Below are positions 1 to 6,007 of a DNA stretch of 8,348 nt, piece by piece. Origin of the DNA: JAGVSR01 sp046074825 (GTDB taxonomy: Bacteria; Pseudomonadota; Alphaproteobacteria; Rhizobiales; Hyphomicrobiaceae); the NCBI GenBank assembly GCA_046074825.1, contig JBJTOZ010000005.1, positions 1-8,348 of the forward strand. The letters run 5' to 3'. The translations under genes and the position numbers were made by a program. The number at the start of each line of letters is the position of its first letter. Position 1 is the first letter of the stretch. The notes below the pieces were generated by a model. It saw only the letters and a list, made by a program, of their open reading frames with translations, ran no database searches and was not told the origin of the DNA.

Positions 1-126
1 TCGTTTTTTGATCCCTCACTGCATTCAGATGTTTTAAAGGAGTTAAAAGAACTCGGTCTTTTATTGTCTCAAGCAGATGACCGTCTGTACAGAATGCTTC
101 TGACTGTTGAAGAAGAAATTATTTAA
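1..126 (+). CDS. C-terminal fragment of an unrecognised protein
   Basis: An open frame enters from the left edge and ends at TAA 124-126, giving the last 41 residues of a protein whose start lies outside the window. The tail is leucine-rich and acidic, ending in TVEEEII, and reads like a soluble helical C-terminus. It has no membrane segment or cysteine motif. I do not recognise the family. The frame is judged genuine because it is uninterrupted from the window edge and is followed by clearly non-coding AT-rich sequence. The fragment is too short to assign a function. Confidence 0.55.
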   Translation, partial: SFFDPSLHSDVLKELKELGLLLSQADDRLYRMLLTVEEEII

Positions 127-197
127 TTCTATCTTAATATATATTTTTTGTTGAACCATAGATCATAGAGTTTTTTCGGGAAATGTGCGCTTACATA

Positions 198-356
198 TTA
201 GGAAATAATTTGTAGCGTCTTTCTCCGTGGCTTTTTGAATTTGGCCTCAATGTCAATCAAGGCCTTTTCTATATTATTTGTTTTTAATTGATTATTATTC
301 TGTTTCTCAAATTGCACTCCATAGAAATGCTTGGGTGTCATATAAGTAAATTTCAT
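198..356 (-). CDS. Possible small lysine-rich ORF, 52 aa, doubtful
   Basis: A minus-strand frame runs from ATG (354-356) to TAA (198-200) and encodes a basic, asparagine- and lysine-rich 52-residue peptide. It starts MKFTYMTPKHFYG and ends KKPRRKTLQIIS. No Shine-Dalgarno sequence precedes the ATG. The ATG overlaps the TGA of another short minus-strand frame (open 353-469), giving an ATGA junction of the kind seen in coupled genes. In DNA this AT-rich, frames of this length arise often by chance, so the evidence is weak. It could be a real small protein, the remnant of a decayed gene, or noise. No family is recognised. Confidence 0.2.
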   Translation of the reverse strand: MKFTYMTPKHFYGVQFEKQNNNQLKTNNIEKALIDIEAKFKKPRRKTLQIIS

Positions 357-427
357 TCAGTTAATATTGGATTTAAAGACGTATGAATTTCATTGTGATT
401 TTCTTGTCGAGCTTGCACTCTTTGAAA

Positions 428-452
428 GTATATCAATATTGGACTGATATAC
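428..452. promoter_or_regulatory. Perfect 8-bp inverted repeat upstream of the 494 gene
   Basis: GTATATCA (428-435) and TGATATAC (445-452) are perfect reverse complements separated by 9 bp, and they end 41 bp before the ATG at 494. On the plus strand the repeat is followed by a run of A rather than T, so it is not a plus-strand intrinsic terminator. The geometry, two 8-bp half-sites about 17 bp centre to centre, fits an operator for a dimeric helix-turn-helix repressor. A loose TTGTCG element (404-409) sits upstream, so the repeat could cover a -10 region. Operator function is inference. Confidence 0.4.
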
Positions 453-493
453 AAAAAAACAGAATCAATCTATTTATGTTTTATATTTAGTCG

Positions 494-886
494 ATGGGGG
501 TTCCTTTGATTGACGCTAACAGCAGAAGCTATGCTTTAGCTGTTTATTTTTTGTTTTTAATCTGCATTTTTGCTATTTTTGTAACGCAAATCAGTTCTCT
601 GAATTTAAATTCTCTCATTGGATTGAGCGCTCTTATTGGTATCATCTTAGCGCATGCCAAAGAACCTGTTGCTAGAGCCCCTTTTAAATCACATTTTAGA
701 TTTCAGATTCGTACTTTTTGGTTTGGTTTTCTAACTGTCGTTGTTGGAGGCCTTCTAACATATATTTATCTTGGCTATATTATTTTACTTCTGTTTCTCA
801 TATGGGCCTTAGTTCGGTGTCTTAAAGGTTTGATTAGGGCAGTTGAGGGTAACCCTTTTGAAGATGAAAACACCTTGCTTTGGTGA
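494..886 (+). CDS. Small polytopic membrane protein, DUF4870-like
   Basis: A 130-residue membrane protein with hydrophobic segments near residues 13-31, 39-53, 74-92 and 93-110. Between them lies a conserved-looking stretch SHFRFQIRTFWFG (66-78), resembling the motif in small proteobacterial membrane proteins of the DUF4870 type. The C-terminus is acidic and cytoplasmic-looking. The molecular role of this family is not established, and the assignment rests on my recollection of the motif. ATG 494 is the first possible start, because an in-frame TAG lies at 488-490. No Shine-Dalgarno sequence is visible, and TTG 506 is an alternative start. The gene stands alone: an inverted repeat lies upstream and the convergent channel gene lies downstream. 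Confidence 0.8.
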   Translation: MGVPLIDANSRSYALAVYFLFLICIFAIFVTQISSLNLNSLIGLSALIGIILAHAKEPVARAPFKSHFRFQIRTFWFGFLTVVVGGLLTYIYLGYIILLLFLIWALVRCLKGLIRAVEGNPFEDENTLLW

Positions 887-904
887 AGTCTTATCCTCTC
901 ACGG

Positions 905-927
905 ATTACTCTTTTTTCCAGAGTAAT
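905..927. terminator. Hairpin between two convergent genes
   Basis: ATTACTC (905-911) and GAGTAAT (921-927) form a perfect 7-bp stem with a 9-nt T-rich loop. It lies in the 58-bp gap between the convergent genes ending at 886 and 945. Position favours a shared transcript-end structure, but neither strand has a U-run immediately after the stem, so intrinsic terminator activity is uncertain. Confidence 0.35.
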
Positions 928-944
928 GCTTCCCATTAAATACT

Positions 945-1886
945 TTACAATTTTCTTGTCTGGTCTTTGCGATGCTCCCTAGTGTATTCCAGCAACTCTG
1001 AAACACCAAAGAGAAGTAACATCACTCCGCAAATAACCTCAGTAGATGCAAGAAGTCTTGCAGAACTACTCAGTGGAATGATGTCTCCGTATCCTACGGT
1101 ACTTATCGTTACTATAGAAAAGTGAATAGCCTCTGAAAAATTGATACTTCGAGATATACCGTCAACCCTAAAATGAGGTCCACCTATATTTTGGGATATT
1201 AATGTATAAATAGCCGCAAAAGCAATCACCGCTAAAGAGTAAAAGGTAAGAAATGCGAAAGCAGGAATTGTCATCCTAGACATTCTTTGAAAAAATTCTT
1301 CTAATAGAAGTCCAGCATCTACGAGAAATATAGACACATTTTGACTTACCGATAGCACAATAATCGAGATGAGTAGCATAGTTAGAAGAAATGTGCGCTC
1401 ATTATTTATTTCTAAATTAAAGAAAAGGGAGAGAAGAAAAGCTCCGGTTCCAACTGCAAAGACTGGAAAAAGCCAAAAGAATGAACCAAACAAAGCGCGA
1501 CCATCCCGTATTTGCGGATCATCGACAAATTTCTCAATTTGCTTTCTCCAAATTAAACATCCACAAAGAAAAGCTAATACTGGAAAACTAAACCCTACTC
1601 CAGAAATACGAGGAGGGATATTTCCAAAAAGCTCCTCCATAAAAAAAGAAAATATAGATGCATAAATAGCCAGAAGATTTATAAATGTGAGTGAAAAAAA
1701 CATCCTCTTAGGAAAGAGATTGCGAATTAGAATTGAAGCAATAGCGGCAGAAGCAATCATCGAAAAAAATAAAGCATTAAAATTCCCTGAAACCCCAATG
1801 CCTACAAGGGATACAAAACCTAAGGAAGCTACAAATAATACAAATTCTCGAAAGGCCAATTTCGTTTCTTTTTGACTTAGCTTCAT
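945..1886 (-). CDS. Potassium-channel-like membrane protein, TVGYGD pore
   Basis: A 313-residue integral membrane protein that probably conducts K+ through the inner membrane. The canonical selectivity filter TVGYGD is at residues 263-268, in a pore loop between hydrophobic segments at about 207-231 and 277-298. This is the two-TM/pore arrangement of the Ion_trans_2 superfamily. The N-terminal 200 residues add roughly five or six more hydrophobic segments (about 12-30, 35-54, 61-82, 97-113, 133-156, 165-188). None shows the regularly spaced arginines of a voltage sensor. There is no C-terminal RCK or cyclic-nucleotide domain, only a short basic tail. ATG (1884-1886) is preceded by a good Shine-Dalgarno, GGAGA, on the minus strand (1891-1895). 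The gene converges on the 494 gene and diverges from mgtA. Pore identity is firm; gating and physiological role are unknown. Confidence 0.88.
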   Translation of the reverse strand: MKLSQKETKLAFREFVLFVASLGFVSLVGIGVSGNFNALFFSMIASAAIASILIRNLFPKRMFFSLTFINLLAIYASIFSFFMEELFGNIPPRISGVGFSFPVLAFLCGCLIWRKQIEKFVDDPQIRDGRALFGSFFWLFPVFAVGTGAFLLSLFFNLEINNERTFLLTMLLISIIVLSVSQNVSIFLVDAGLLLEEFFQRMSRMTIPAFAFLTFYSLAVIAFAAIYTLISQNIGGPHFRVDGISRSINFSEAIHFSIVTISTVGYGDIIPLSSSARLLASTEVICGVMLLLFGVSELLEYTREHRKDQTRKL

Positions 1887-1890
1887 TTTC

Positions 1891-1895
1891 TCTCC
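1891..1895 (-). promoter_or_regulatory. Ribosome binding site of the channel gene
   Basis: On the minus strand GGAGA, followed by G-AAA, precedes the ATG. It is the clearest Shine-Dalgarno in the window and supports the chosen start. The other long genes here have no comparable site. Confidence 0.6.
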
Positions 1896-2118
1896 GAAGA
1901 TTGAAACTTCATAATGAAGGGTTTTTTTTGTGAGATTAAACTCTTCAGCATAGTTAAATAAAGATGATTAAAGAATTCTTTGTGCTTTTATTTCTCGAAC
2001 TTTGAATGGTTGGTGTTCAAATAACCTTTAGTTAATTTTCTGATACAAAATTTATATAATCTCTTCAGCCTATAGGTTTCTACCGTAGACTTAAATGTCG
2101 GAAAGGAATACTCTGGAC

Positions 2119-2157
2119 ATTGTTTTATTAATAGCAAATACAATAATTTCTTTTTTT
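2119..2157 (+). terminator. Attenuator-like hairpin in the mgtA leader
   Basis: ATTGT plus TTT (2119-2126) can pair with AAA and ACAAT (2136-2144), with one bulged T, giving about 8 bp around a 9-nt loop. Two nucleotides later a T-rich run occupies about 2147-2157. The structure sits some 78 bp before the mgtA ATG and in its orientation, the position of an attenuator. The stem is almost entirely A/T, so it would be weak, and in DNA this AT-rich it may be accidental. Confidence 0.25.
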
Positions 2158-2234
2158 CAAAACTAAGACTTACTCTTCTCAAATATGTGATGGGTGCCGT
2201 ACCTCGAACTAACTTAAGATTGAATGCATAATTC

Positions 2235-4772
2235 ATGTTTCAAGATCATTTTTGGAATGTCCCGCTAAGTCAGATCTTTTTAAAAACTGGTTCTTCCAAG
2301 AATGGACTATCAGGTGAGGAGGCGCAGAAAAGGCTCACTTTATTTGGTCCAAATGATGCCCTGCATACACACCGAGCTTCCATTTGGAACCAATTAATAT
2401 ATCGTTTTACAAACCCTCTCATCGCTATCCTTTTTTTTGCTAGTGCCCTATCTCTGGCCACAGGAGAATCTAGAAGTTTTTTTATTATTATTGTGATTAT
2501 ACTTCTCAGTATTGCTTTAGACCTTTTTCAGCAACAACAAGCCGAAAATGCCATAGAAGATTTGAAGAAAGTCGTTGGACTACGGTGTACAGTTGTTAGA
2601 GACGGTCACGAAATAGACGTCCCAGTTTCCCTTTTAGTCTCTGGAGATGTCATTAAGCTTTCAGCAGGAGATGTTGTTCCAGCTGACTGTAGAATCCTTG
2701 GCTCCCAAGATCTCTATGTTAATCAAGCTATCCTAACGGGTGAGTCCTATCCAGTTGAAAAGTATGTCTGTGATCTTTCAGCCCCGACCACTGAATTAAT
2801 CGGTGCAGTTAATAGCATCTTTATGGGCACCTCCATTGTAAGTGGCTACGCAACACTTCTTATTTATCAAACAGGAACTAAAACAGAATTTGGGATGCTG
2901 GCAGGAGCATTAAAAAGTCAGAAACCGGCCGACGCATTTGAAAGAGGTGTAAGAAACTTTGGAATGTTAATGTTGAAATTTACAACATTTCTTGTTTTTT
3001 TTGTGCTTTCAGTGAATTTAATTTTTCAACGCCCTTTTTTAGAATCTCTGCTCTACGCCCTTTCTTTAGCTGTTGGGCTTACACCAGAATTATTACCAAT
3101 GATTGTAACAGTTACATTGTCACGCGGGGCCATTCGTCTGGCAAAGCGGAGGGTTGTCGTAAAAAGATTAGCTTCAATTCATGATTTGGGAGCTATGGAT
3201 GTTCTTTGTGCAGATAAGACTGGGACGCTGACTGAATATAGCATACGACTTGAAAAATTTATTGATACTGAAGGTCGTGAATCTGAAAAAGTTCTCGAAT
3301 TAAGCTTTCTTAATAGTTATTTTGAAAGCGGGATTAAAAGTCCGCTTGATAAAGCGATTTTATCAAAAAAAACTTTCACAACAAGCCATTTTACTAAGAT
3401 AGACGAAATCCCTTTCGACTTCGAAAGGCGACGCATTTCTGTTCTTCTTGATGATGGGGCCTCACATTTGTTGATTATAAAGGGTGCACCTGAGGATATT
3501 ATTTCACTCTCAACACATATTAGACTTGAAAATGAGCAGACAGAAAATTTGTCTGAATCAGGCCGTAAAAAACTTCTGAGCCAATTTGACCAACTAGGTT
3601 CTGATGGGTATCGGGTGCTTGCTGTTGCATACAGACATTTCTTCCGCAATCAGCTTCAAGCTCTTAAAACAGATGAAGAGGATCTTACATTCGCTGGTTT
3701 CCTACTTTTTATTGATCCACCCAAGGCAGATGCTTCAAGCGCGGTTCTTTTCCTAAAAGAACAAGGTGTTGAGATAAAAATTTTGACAGGAGATAATGAA
3801 AAAATTACGACTCATGTTTGTAATGCTATAGGCCTCAAGATAAAAGGTCTTCTTACTGGAAAAGATCTTGATTTATTAAGCGAGGATGCACTCAGGGCTC
3901 GCCTTTCACAGACTAATCTCTTTTGTCGTCTTTCTCCAAGCCAAAAAGAACGCATACTGTTAGCTCTAAAACGGTCTGGTTGCACTGTTGGATTCTTGGG
4001 AGATGGTATTAATGATGCCTCAGCCCTTCACGCTTCAGATGTTGGAATTTCTGTAGACACTGCTGCGGATGTTGCAAAAGAAGCAGCAGATTTAGTACTA
4101 CTTGATCATGATCTCAGAGTTCTTTGTGAAGGTATCGAGGAGGGAAGGCGGACCGTCAAGAATATTACAAAATACATCCTGATGGGAGCAAGTTCTAATC
4201 TAGGTAACATGTTCTCAATGGCGGGAGCTGCACTCTTTCTTCCATTTCTCCCAATGCTGCCACCTCAAATTCTTTTAAATAATTTATTGTATGATATATC
4301 AGAGTTTGGGGTCCCCTTTGATAATGTAGACAAAGATGCTACTCATAAGCCAGTCAAGTGGGATCTTAAATTTATCGAACGGTTTATGTTGGTGCTTGGG
4401 CCAGTAAGCTCCATTTTTGATTTTCTGACATTCTATGTTCTTCTGAAATTGTTCGGCGAAAATGAAGCCATGTTTCAAACAGGGTGGTTTATCGAATCTA
4501 TTGTCACACAGGCACTTGTAATTTTTGTTATTAGAACTGAAATGGCACCGTGGACTAGTAGACCAAATCAAATTCTCACTGCATTATCCTTAAGTGTTGT
4601 TGCTCTTGGGCTACTTATTCCCCTAACTCCATTTGGGCAAATTTTTGGGTTTGTTTCTTTGCCACGAAGTTATTTTGTCTTTCTTTTTTTGGCAGTGGTA
4701 GGATATCTTTTTATAACTGAAATAATAAAAAGATATTTTTATAAAAATATTTCCATCTCTCGAAAGAATTAA
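2235..4772 (+). CDS. mgtA: Magnesium-transporting P-type ATPase, MgtA/MgtB class
   Basis: An 845-residue type IIIB P-type ATPase, predicted to use ATP hydrolysis to import Mg2+ across the inner membrane. All hallmark elements are present: actuator motif TGES (168-171), phosphorylation site DKTGT with Asp327, nucleotide-binding KGAPE (416-420), TGDN (518-521) and hinge GDGIND (589-594). Membrane-domain signatures match MgtA: LTPELLP in M4 (282-288), SSNLGNMFS in M5 (653-661) and LLNNLLYDIS in M6 (680-689). Four further C-terminal segments complete a ten-helix layout. Length is slightly under the roughly 900 residues of enterobacterial MgtA but full. ATG 2235 is the only reasonable start: an in-frame TAA lies at 2229-2231 and the family N-terminal motif FWN begins at residue 6. 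No Shine-Dalgarno is evident. Both the leader and a small ORF just downstream may be regulatory. mgtA versus mgtB cannot be separated by sequence alone. Confidence 0.95.
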   Translation: MFQDHFWNVPLSQIFLKTGSSKNGLSGEEAQKRLTLFGPNDALHTHRASIWNQLIYRFTNPLIAILFFASALSLATGESRSFFIIIVIILLSIALDLFQQQQAENAIEDLKKVVGLRCTVVRDGHEIDVPVSLLVSGDVIKLSAGDVVPADCRILGSQDLYVNQAILTGESYPVEKYVCDLSAPTTELIGAVNSIFMGTSIVSGYATLLIYQTGTKTEFGMLAGALKSQKPADAFERGVRNFGMLMLKFTTFLVFFVLSVNLIFQRPFLESLLYALSLAVGLTPELLPMIVTVTLSRGAIRLAKRRVVVKRLASIHDLGAMDVLCADKTGTLTEYSIRLEKFIDTEGRESEKVLELSFLNSYFESGIKSPLDKAILSKKTFTTSHFTKIDEIPFDFERRRISVLLDDGASHLLIIKGAPEDIISLSTHIRLENEQTENLSESGRKKLLSQFDQLGSDGYRVLAVAYRHFFRNQLQALKTDEEDLTFAGFLLFIDPPKADASSAVLFLKEQGVEIKILTGDNEKITTHVCNAIGLKIKGLLTGKDLDLLSEDALRARLSQTNLFCRLSPSQKERILLALKRSGCTVGFLGDGINDASALHASDVGISVDTAADVAKEAADLVLLDHDLRVLCEGIEEGRRTVKNITKYILMGASSNLGNMFSMAGAALFLPFLPMLPPQILLNNLLYDISEFGVPFDNVDKDATHKPVKWDLKFIERFMLVLGPVSSIFDFLTFYVLLKLFGENEAMFQTGWFIESIVTQALVIFVIRTEMAPWTSRPNQILTALSLSVVALGLLIPLTPFGQIFGFVSLPRSYFVFLFLAVVGYLFITEIIKRYFYKNISISRKN

Positions 4773-4777
4773 TTCCT

Positions 4778-4794
4778 TTATCTTGCAAGGATAA
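4778..4794 (+). promoter_or_regulatory. Hairpin overlapping a possible small-ORF ribosome binding site
   Basis: TTATCTT (4778-4784) pairs with AGGATAA (4788-4794), including one G-U pair, around the loop GCA. It begins 6 bp after the mgtA stop. The AAGGA at 4787-4791, which could serve as Shine-Dalgarno for the ORF starting at 4803, lies inside the 3' arm and would be occluded when folded. No T-run follows, so it does not look like a terminator. Confidence 0.3.
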
Positions 4795-4802
4795 TAAATA
4801 AC

Positions 4803-4904
4803 ATGAAACGGAGTTTCTACCCTTTTTTAAAATTAAATGTTGGATATGTTTATTTGCAGATTTTGTTTTTGGCGCCTATAACAGGAATTTCTCTGGCATC
4901 TTAA
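4803..4904 (+). CDS. Possible 33-aa single-span membrane peptide behind mgtA
   Basis: A 34-codon frame begins 30 bp after the mgtA stop and ends 22 bp before the LOG gene. The peptide has a basic N-terminus (Lys2, Arg3, Lys10) followed by a hydrophobic stretch from about residue 13 to 32, suited to one inner-membrane helix. An AAGGA lies 11 nt before the ATG, at acceptable but long spacing, and is embedded in a hairpin. Known systems include tiny membrane regulators of Mg2+ pumps: MgtR of Salmonella is encoded after mgtB, and MgtS of E. coli acts on MgtA. The same genomic position suggests an analogue here, but I see no sequence match to them. A frame this short in AT-rich DNA can easily be chance, and it could also be read as a signal-peptide-like noise ORF. 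Confidence 0.3.
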   Translation: MKRSFYPFLKLNVGYVYLQILFLAPITGISLAS

Positions 4905-4926
4905 TTGTCTCACTTGTAAAACAATT

Positions 4927-5742
4927 ATGCATGATATTAGTACATATATTCAATCTATACTTAGTCGGGAGGGCATCTCTTCACTTTCAGAAAGTACTTC
5001 AAGACCCCTACGTCTTGCTGATGAATTTCACAATGTTGATACAGCCCTAAGGCAAAACAATGTTAATTCTACAATTGTTGTCTTTGGGAGTTCCCGTGTA
5101 ATTGAAGCTGGCCATTTAAGTGATAATTTAAAATGTATTTCCCCAAATGCGTTGGAGGATCATTTAAAGTTCTATGCCCGACATGCACGCTGGTATCAAA
5201 TGGCTCGGGATTTTGGAAGAGTTGTTTCAGAAAGAGGAGGAGCTTTAGCATCAAACGGAACACCACTTCATAATGTAATAACAACTGGAGGTGGTCCAGG
5301 TATTATGGAGGCAGCTAATCGGGGTGCGTCAGATGCAGGAGCTAAAAGTATTGGTTTTAATATTATTCTTCCTAATGAACAGCCCGCTAACAACTACTCT
5401 ACACCCGAGCTGACCTTCAGATTTCGTTATTTTGCAATTCGAAAAATGCATTTTGCCATGCGTGCTAAGGCGCTAGTGATATTTCCTGGAGGTTTTGGAA
5501 CGTTAGATGAGTTGTTTGAAATTTTAACCTTAAAACAGGTTCGTAGAGTATCTCAGCTTCCTGTTGTTTTATTTGATCGAGAATACTGGAGCAGAGTTAT
5601 TAATTTTCAAGCTCTCTACGAGGCCAGGATGATAGATCATTATGATACTTGCTTGTTTGAGTACGTTGATGAAGTAGAAGAAGCTTGGAATATTCTCCAA
5701 CGTTATGAATTGGATATTCGCCCTCCACTAAGGGACAGTTAG
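4927..5742 (+). CDS. LOG-family nucleotide phosphoribohydrolase, long form
   Basis: A 271-residue cytoplasmic protein of the LOG (Lonely Guy) / TIGR00730 Rossmann-fold family. Characterised members cleave the N-glycosidic bond of nucleoside 5'-monophosphates, including cytokinin ribotides, releasing the base and ribose 5-phosphate. Diagnostic motifs are intact: GGGPGIMEAANRGA (121-134), the Arg172-Lys173 pair in FAIRKMHF, and PGGFGTLDE (187-195) with the catalytic-type Glu195. Compared with the roughly 190-residue plant-like LOGs, this protein has a longer N-terminus and an inserted helical region (about 60-110), as in the long proteobacterial versions. The start is ATG 4927. No upstream ATG, GTG or TTG is available after an in-frame TAA at 4879-4881, and no Shine-Dalgarno is seen. 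There is no clear terminator after mgtA, so co-transcription is possible. Whether the substrate is a cytokinin precursor or a housekeeping nucleotide cannot be told from sequence. Confidence 0.92.
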   Translation: MHDISTYIQSILSREGISSLSESTSRPLRLADEFHNVDTALRQNNVNSTIVVFGSSRVIEAGHLSDNLKCISPNALEDHLKFYARHARWYQMARDFGRVVSERGGALASNGTPLHNVITTGGGPGIMEAANRGASDAGAKSIGFNIILPNEQPANNYSTPELTFRFRYFAIRKMHFAMRAKALVIFPGGFGTLDELFEILTLKQVRRVSQLPVVLFDREYWSRVINFQALYEARMIDHYDTCLFEYVDEVEEAWNILQRYELDIRPPLRDS

Positions 5743-5756
5743 ATAAAAATTTGTGT

Positions 5757-5771
5757 AAGAGTGCCTCTTTT
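5757..5771 (+). terminator. Short hairpin just after the LOG gene
   Basis: AAGAG (5757-5761), loop TGC, and CTCTT (5765-5769) form a 5-bp stem ending in TTTT, 15 bp after the LOG stop codon. It is short and weak. Together with a second loose stem (AACTCT 5772-5777 with AGAGTT 5797-5802) it may reduce read-through before the stronger terminator at 5862-5897. Confidence 0.25.
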
Positions 5772-5808
5772 AACTCTATCTTTTAAGAAAATATTAAGAG
5801 TTTATATG

Positions 5809-5905
5809 TATAACTAAACAAGCTCTCGCTATATCATTTGATAGGAAAGCCAGAGCATCAAGGGCCGGTAGGGCGTGTTAATAGCACGCGCCGGTCCTGT
5901 TTGTT
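5809..5905 (+). ncRNA. Candidate small structured RNA with its own -10 and terminator
   Basis: From about 5821 the plus strand can fold into two domains. First, GCTCT (5822-5826) pairs with AGAGC (5852-5856), enclosing a smaller CTA/TAG hairpin. Then comes the GC-rich terminator hairpin (5862-5897) with a T-rich tail. A -10-like TATAAC (5809-5814) ends 7 nt before the proposed start. No good -35 was found. The element lies between convergent genes and has no ORF of note. An alternative is simply the 3' untranslated end of the LOG transcript. No known RNA family is recognised. Confidence 0.25.
5862..5905 (+). terminator. Strong GC-rich intrinsic terminator
   Basis: GGGCCGG (5862-5868) pairs with CCGGTCC (5891-5897), with one G-U. 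Inside, GCGTG (5873-5877) pairs with CACGC (5885-5889) around a 7-nt loop, leaving a small asymmetric internal loop. The 3' side continues TGTTTGTTTA. The hairpin is strikingly GC-rich against its surroundings. It has a T-rich tail only in the plus direction, so it should end transcription coming from the LOG gene about 120 bp upstream, or from a small RNA starting nearer. Confidence 0.65.
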
Positions 5906-6007
5906 TATGAGCCCTTTCAAATTTTGATTTTGGTTCTTTATTAATTGGAATAACCTTTTCAGTTGCGCCTCATTAAAATCCAATCATTTTCTTTTTTATA
6001 GGTAGAT

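Larger units (their letters stand above)
127..493. other. Gene-poor intergenic stretch of 367 bp
   Basis: No gene is confidently seen here. The stretch is AT-rich. It holds a weak inverted repeat, GGCCT (243-247) and AGGCC (260-264), with a 12-nt loop followed by TTTTCT, which might end the upstream transcript. It also holds a perfect 8-bp inverted repeat at 428-452, described separately. The minus strand has a 52-codon open frame (198-356), also described separately. No convincing promoter, tRNA or mobile-element end was found. Confidence 0.5.
1887..2234. other. Divergent intergenic region between channel gene and mgtA
   Basis: About 350 bp of AT-rich DNA must hold the promoters for both flanking genes, though I cannot point to convincing -35/-10 pairs. 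Visible structures are: a short hairpin, CTTCA-TAA-TGAAG (1907-1919), followed on the plus strand by GG and eight T; a 12-bp palindrome, AAAGAATTCTTT (1970-1981); an inverted repeat, TTTGAA-N9-TTCAAA (2001-2021); and a hairpin with a T-tract at 2119-2157, listed separately. An 82-codon minus-strand frame (1988-2236) overlaps the mgtA start. It has no ribosome binding site or family resemblance and is treated as chance. A leader this long before a magnesium pump could carry regulation. Confidence 0.5.

Noticed and set aside
243..264. GGCCT/AGGCC inverted repeat followed by TTTTCT as a terminator
   Set aside because: The stem is only 5 bp with a 12-nt loop and lies 117 bp after the nearest stop codon, too weak to list as a terminator.
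1369..1875. Two plus-strand open frames inside the channel gene
   Set aside because: They are antisense shadows of a hydrophobic coding sequence that has a clear pore motif and ribosome binding site on the other strand.
1988..2236. 82-codon minus-strand open frame in the mgtA leader region
   Set aside because: It overlaps the well-supported mgtA start, has no ribosome binding site and resembles no family. Frames of this length are expected by chance in such AT-rich sequence.
3317..4571. Minus-strand open frames inside mgtA
   Set aside because: The plus-strand frame carries every P-type ATPase motif; the opposing frames have low-complexity composition and no recognisable content.
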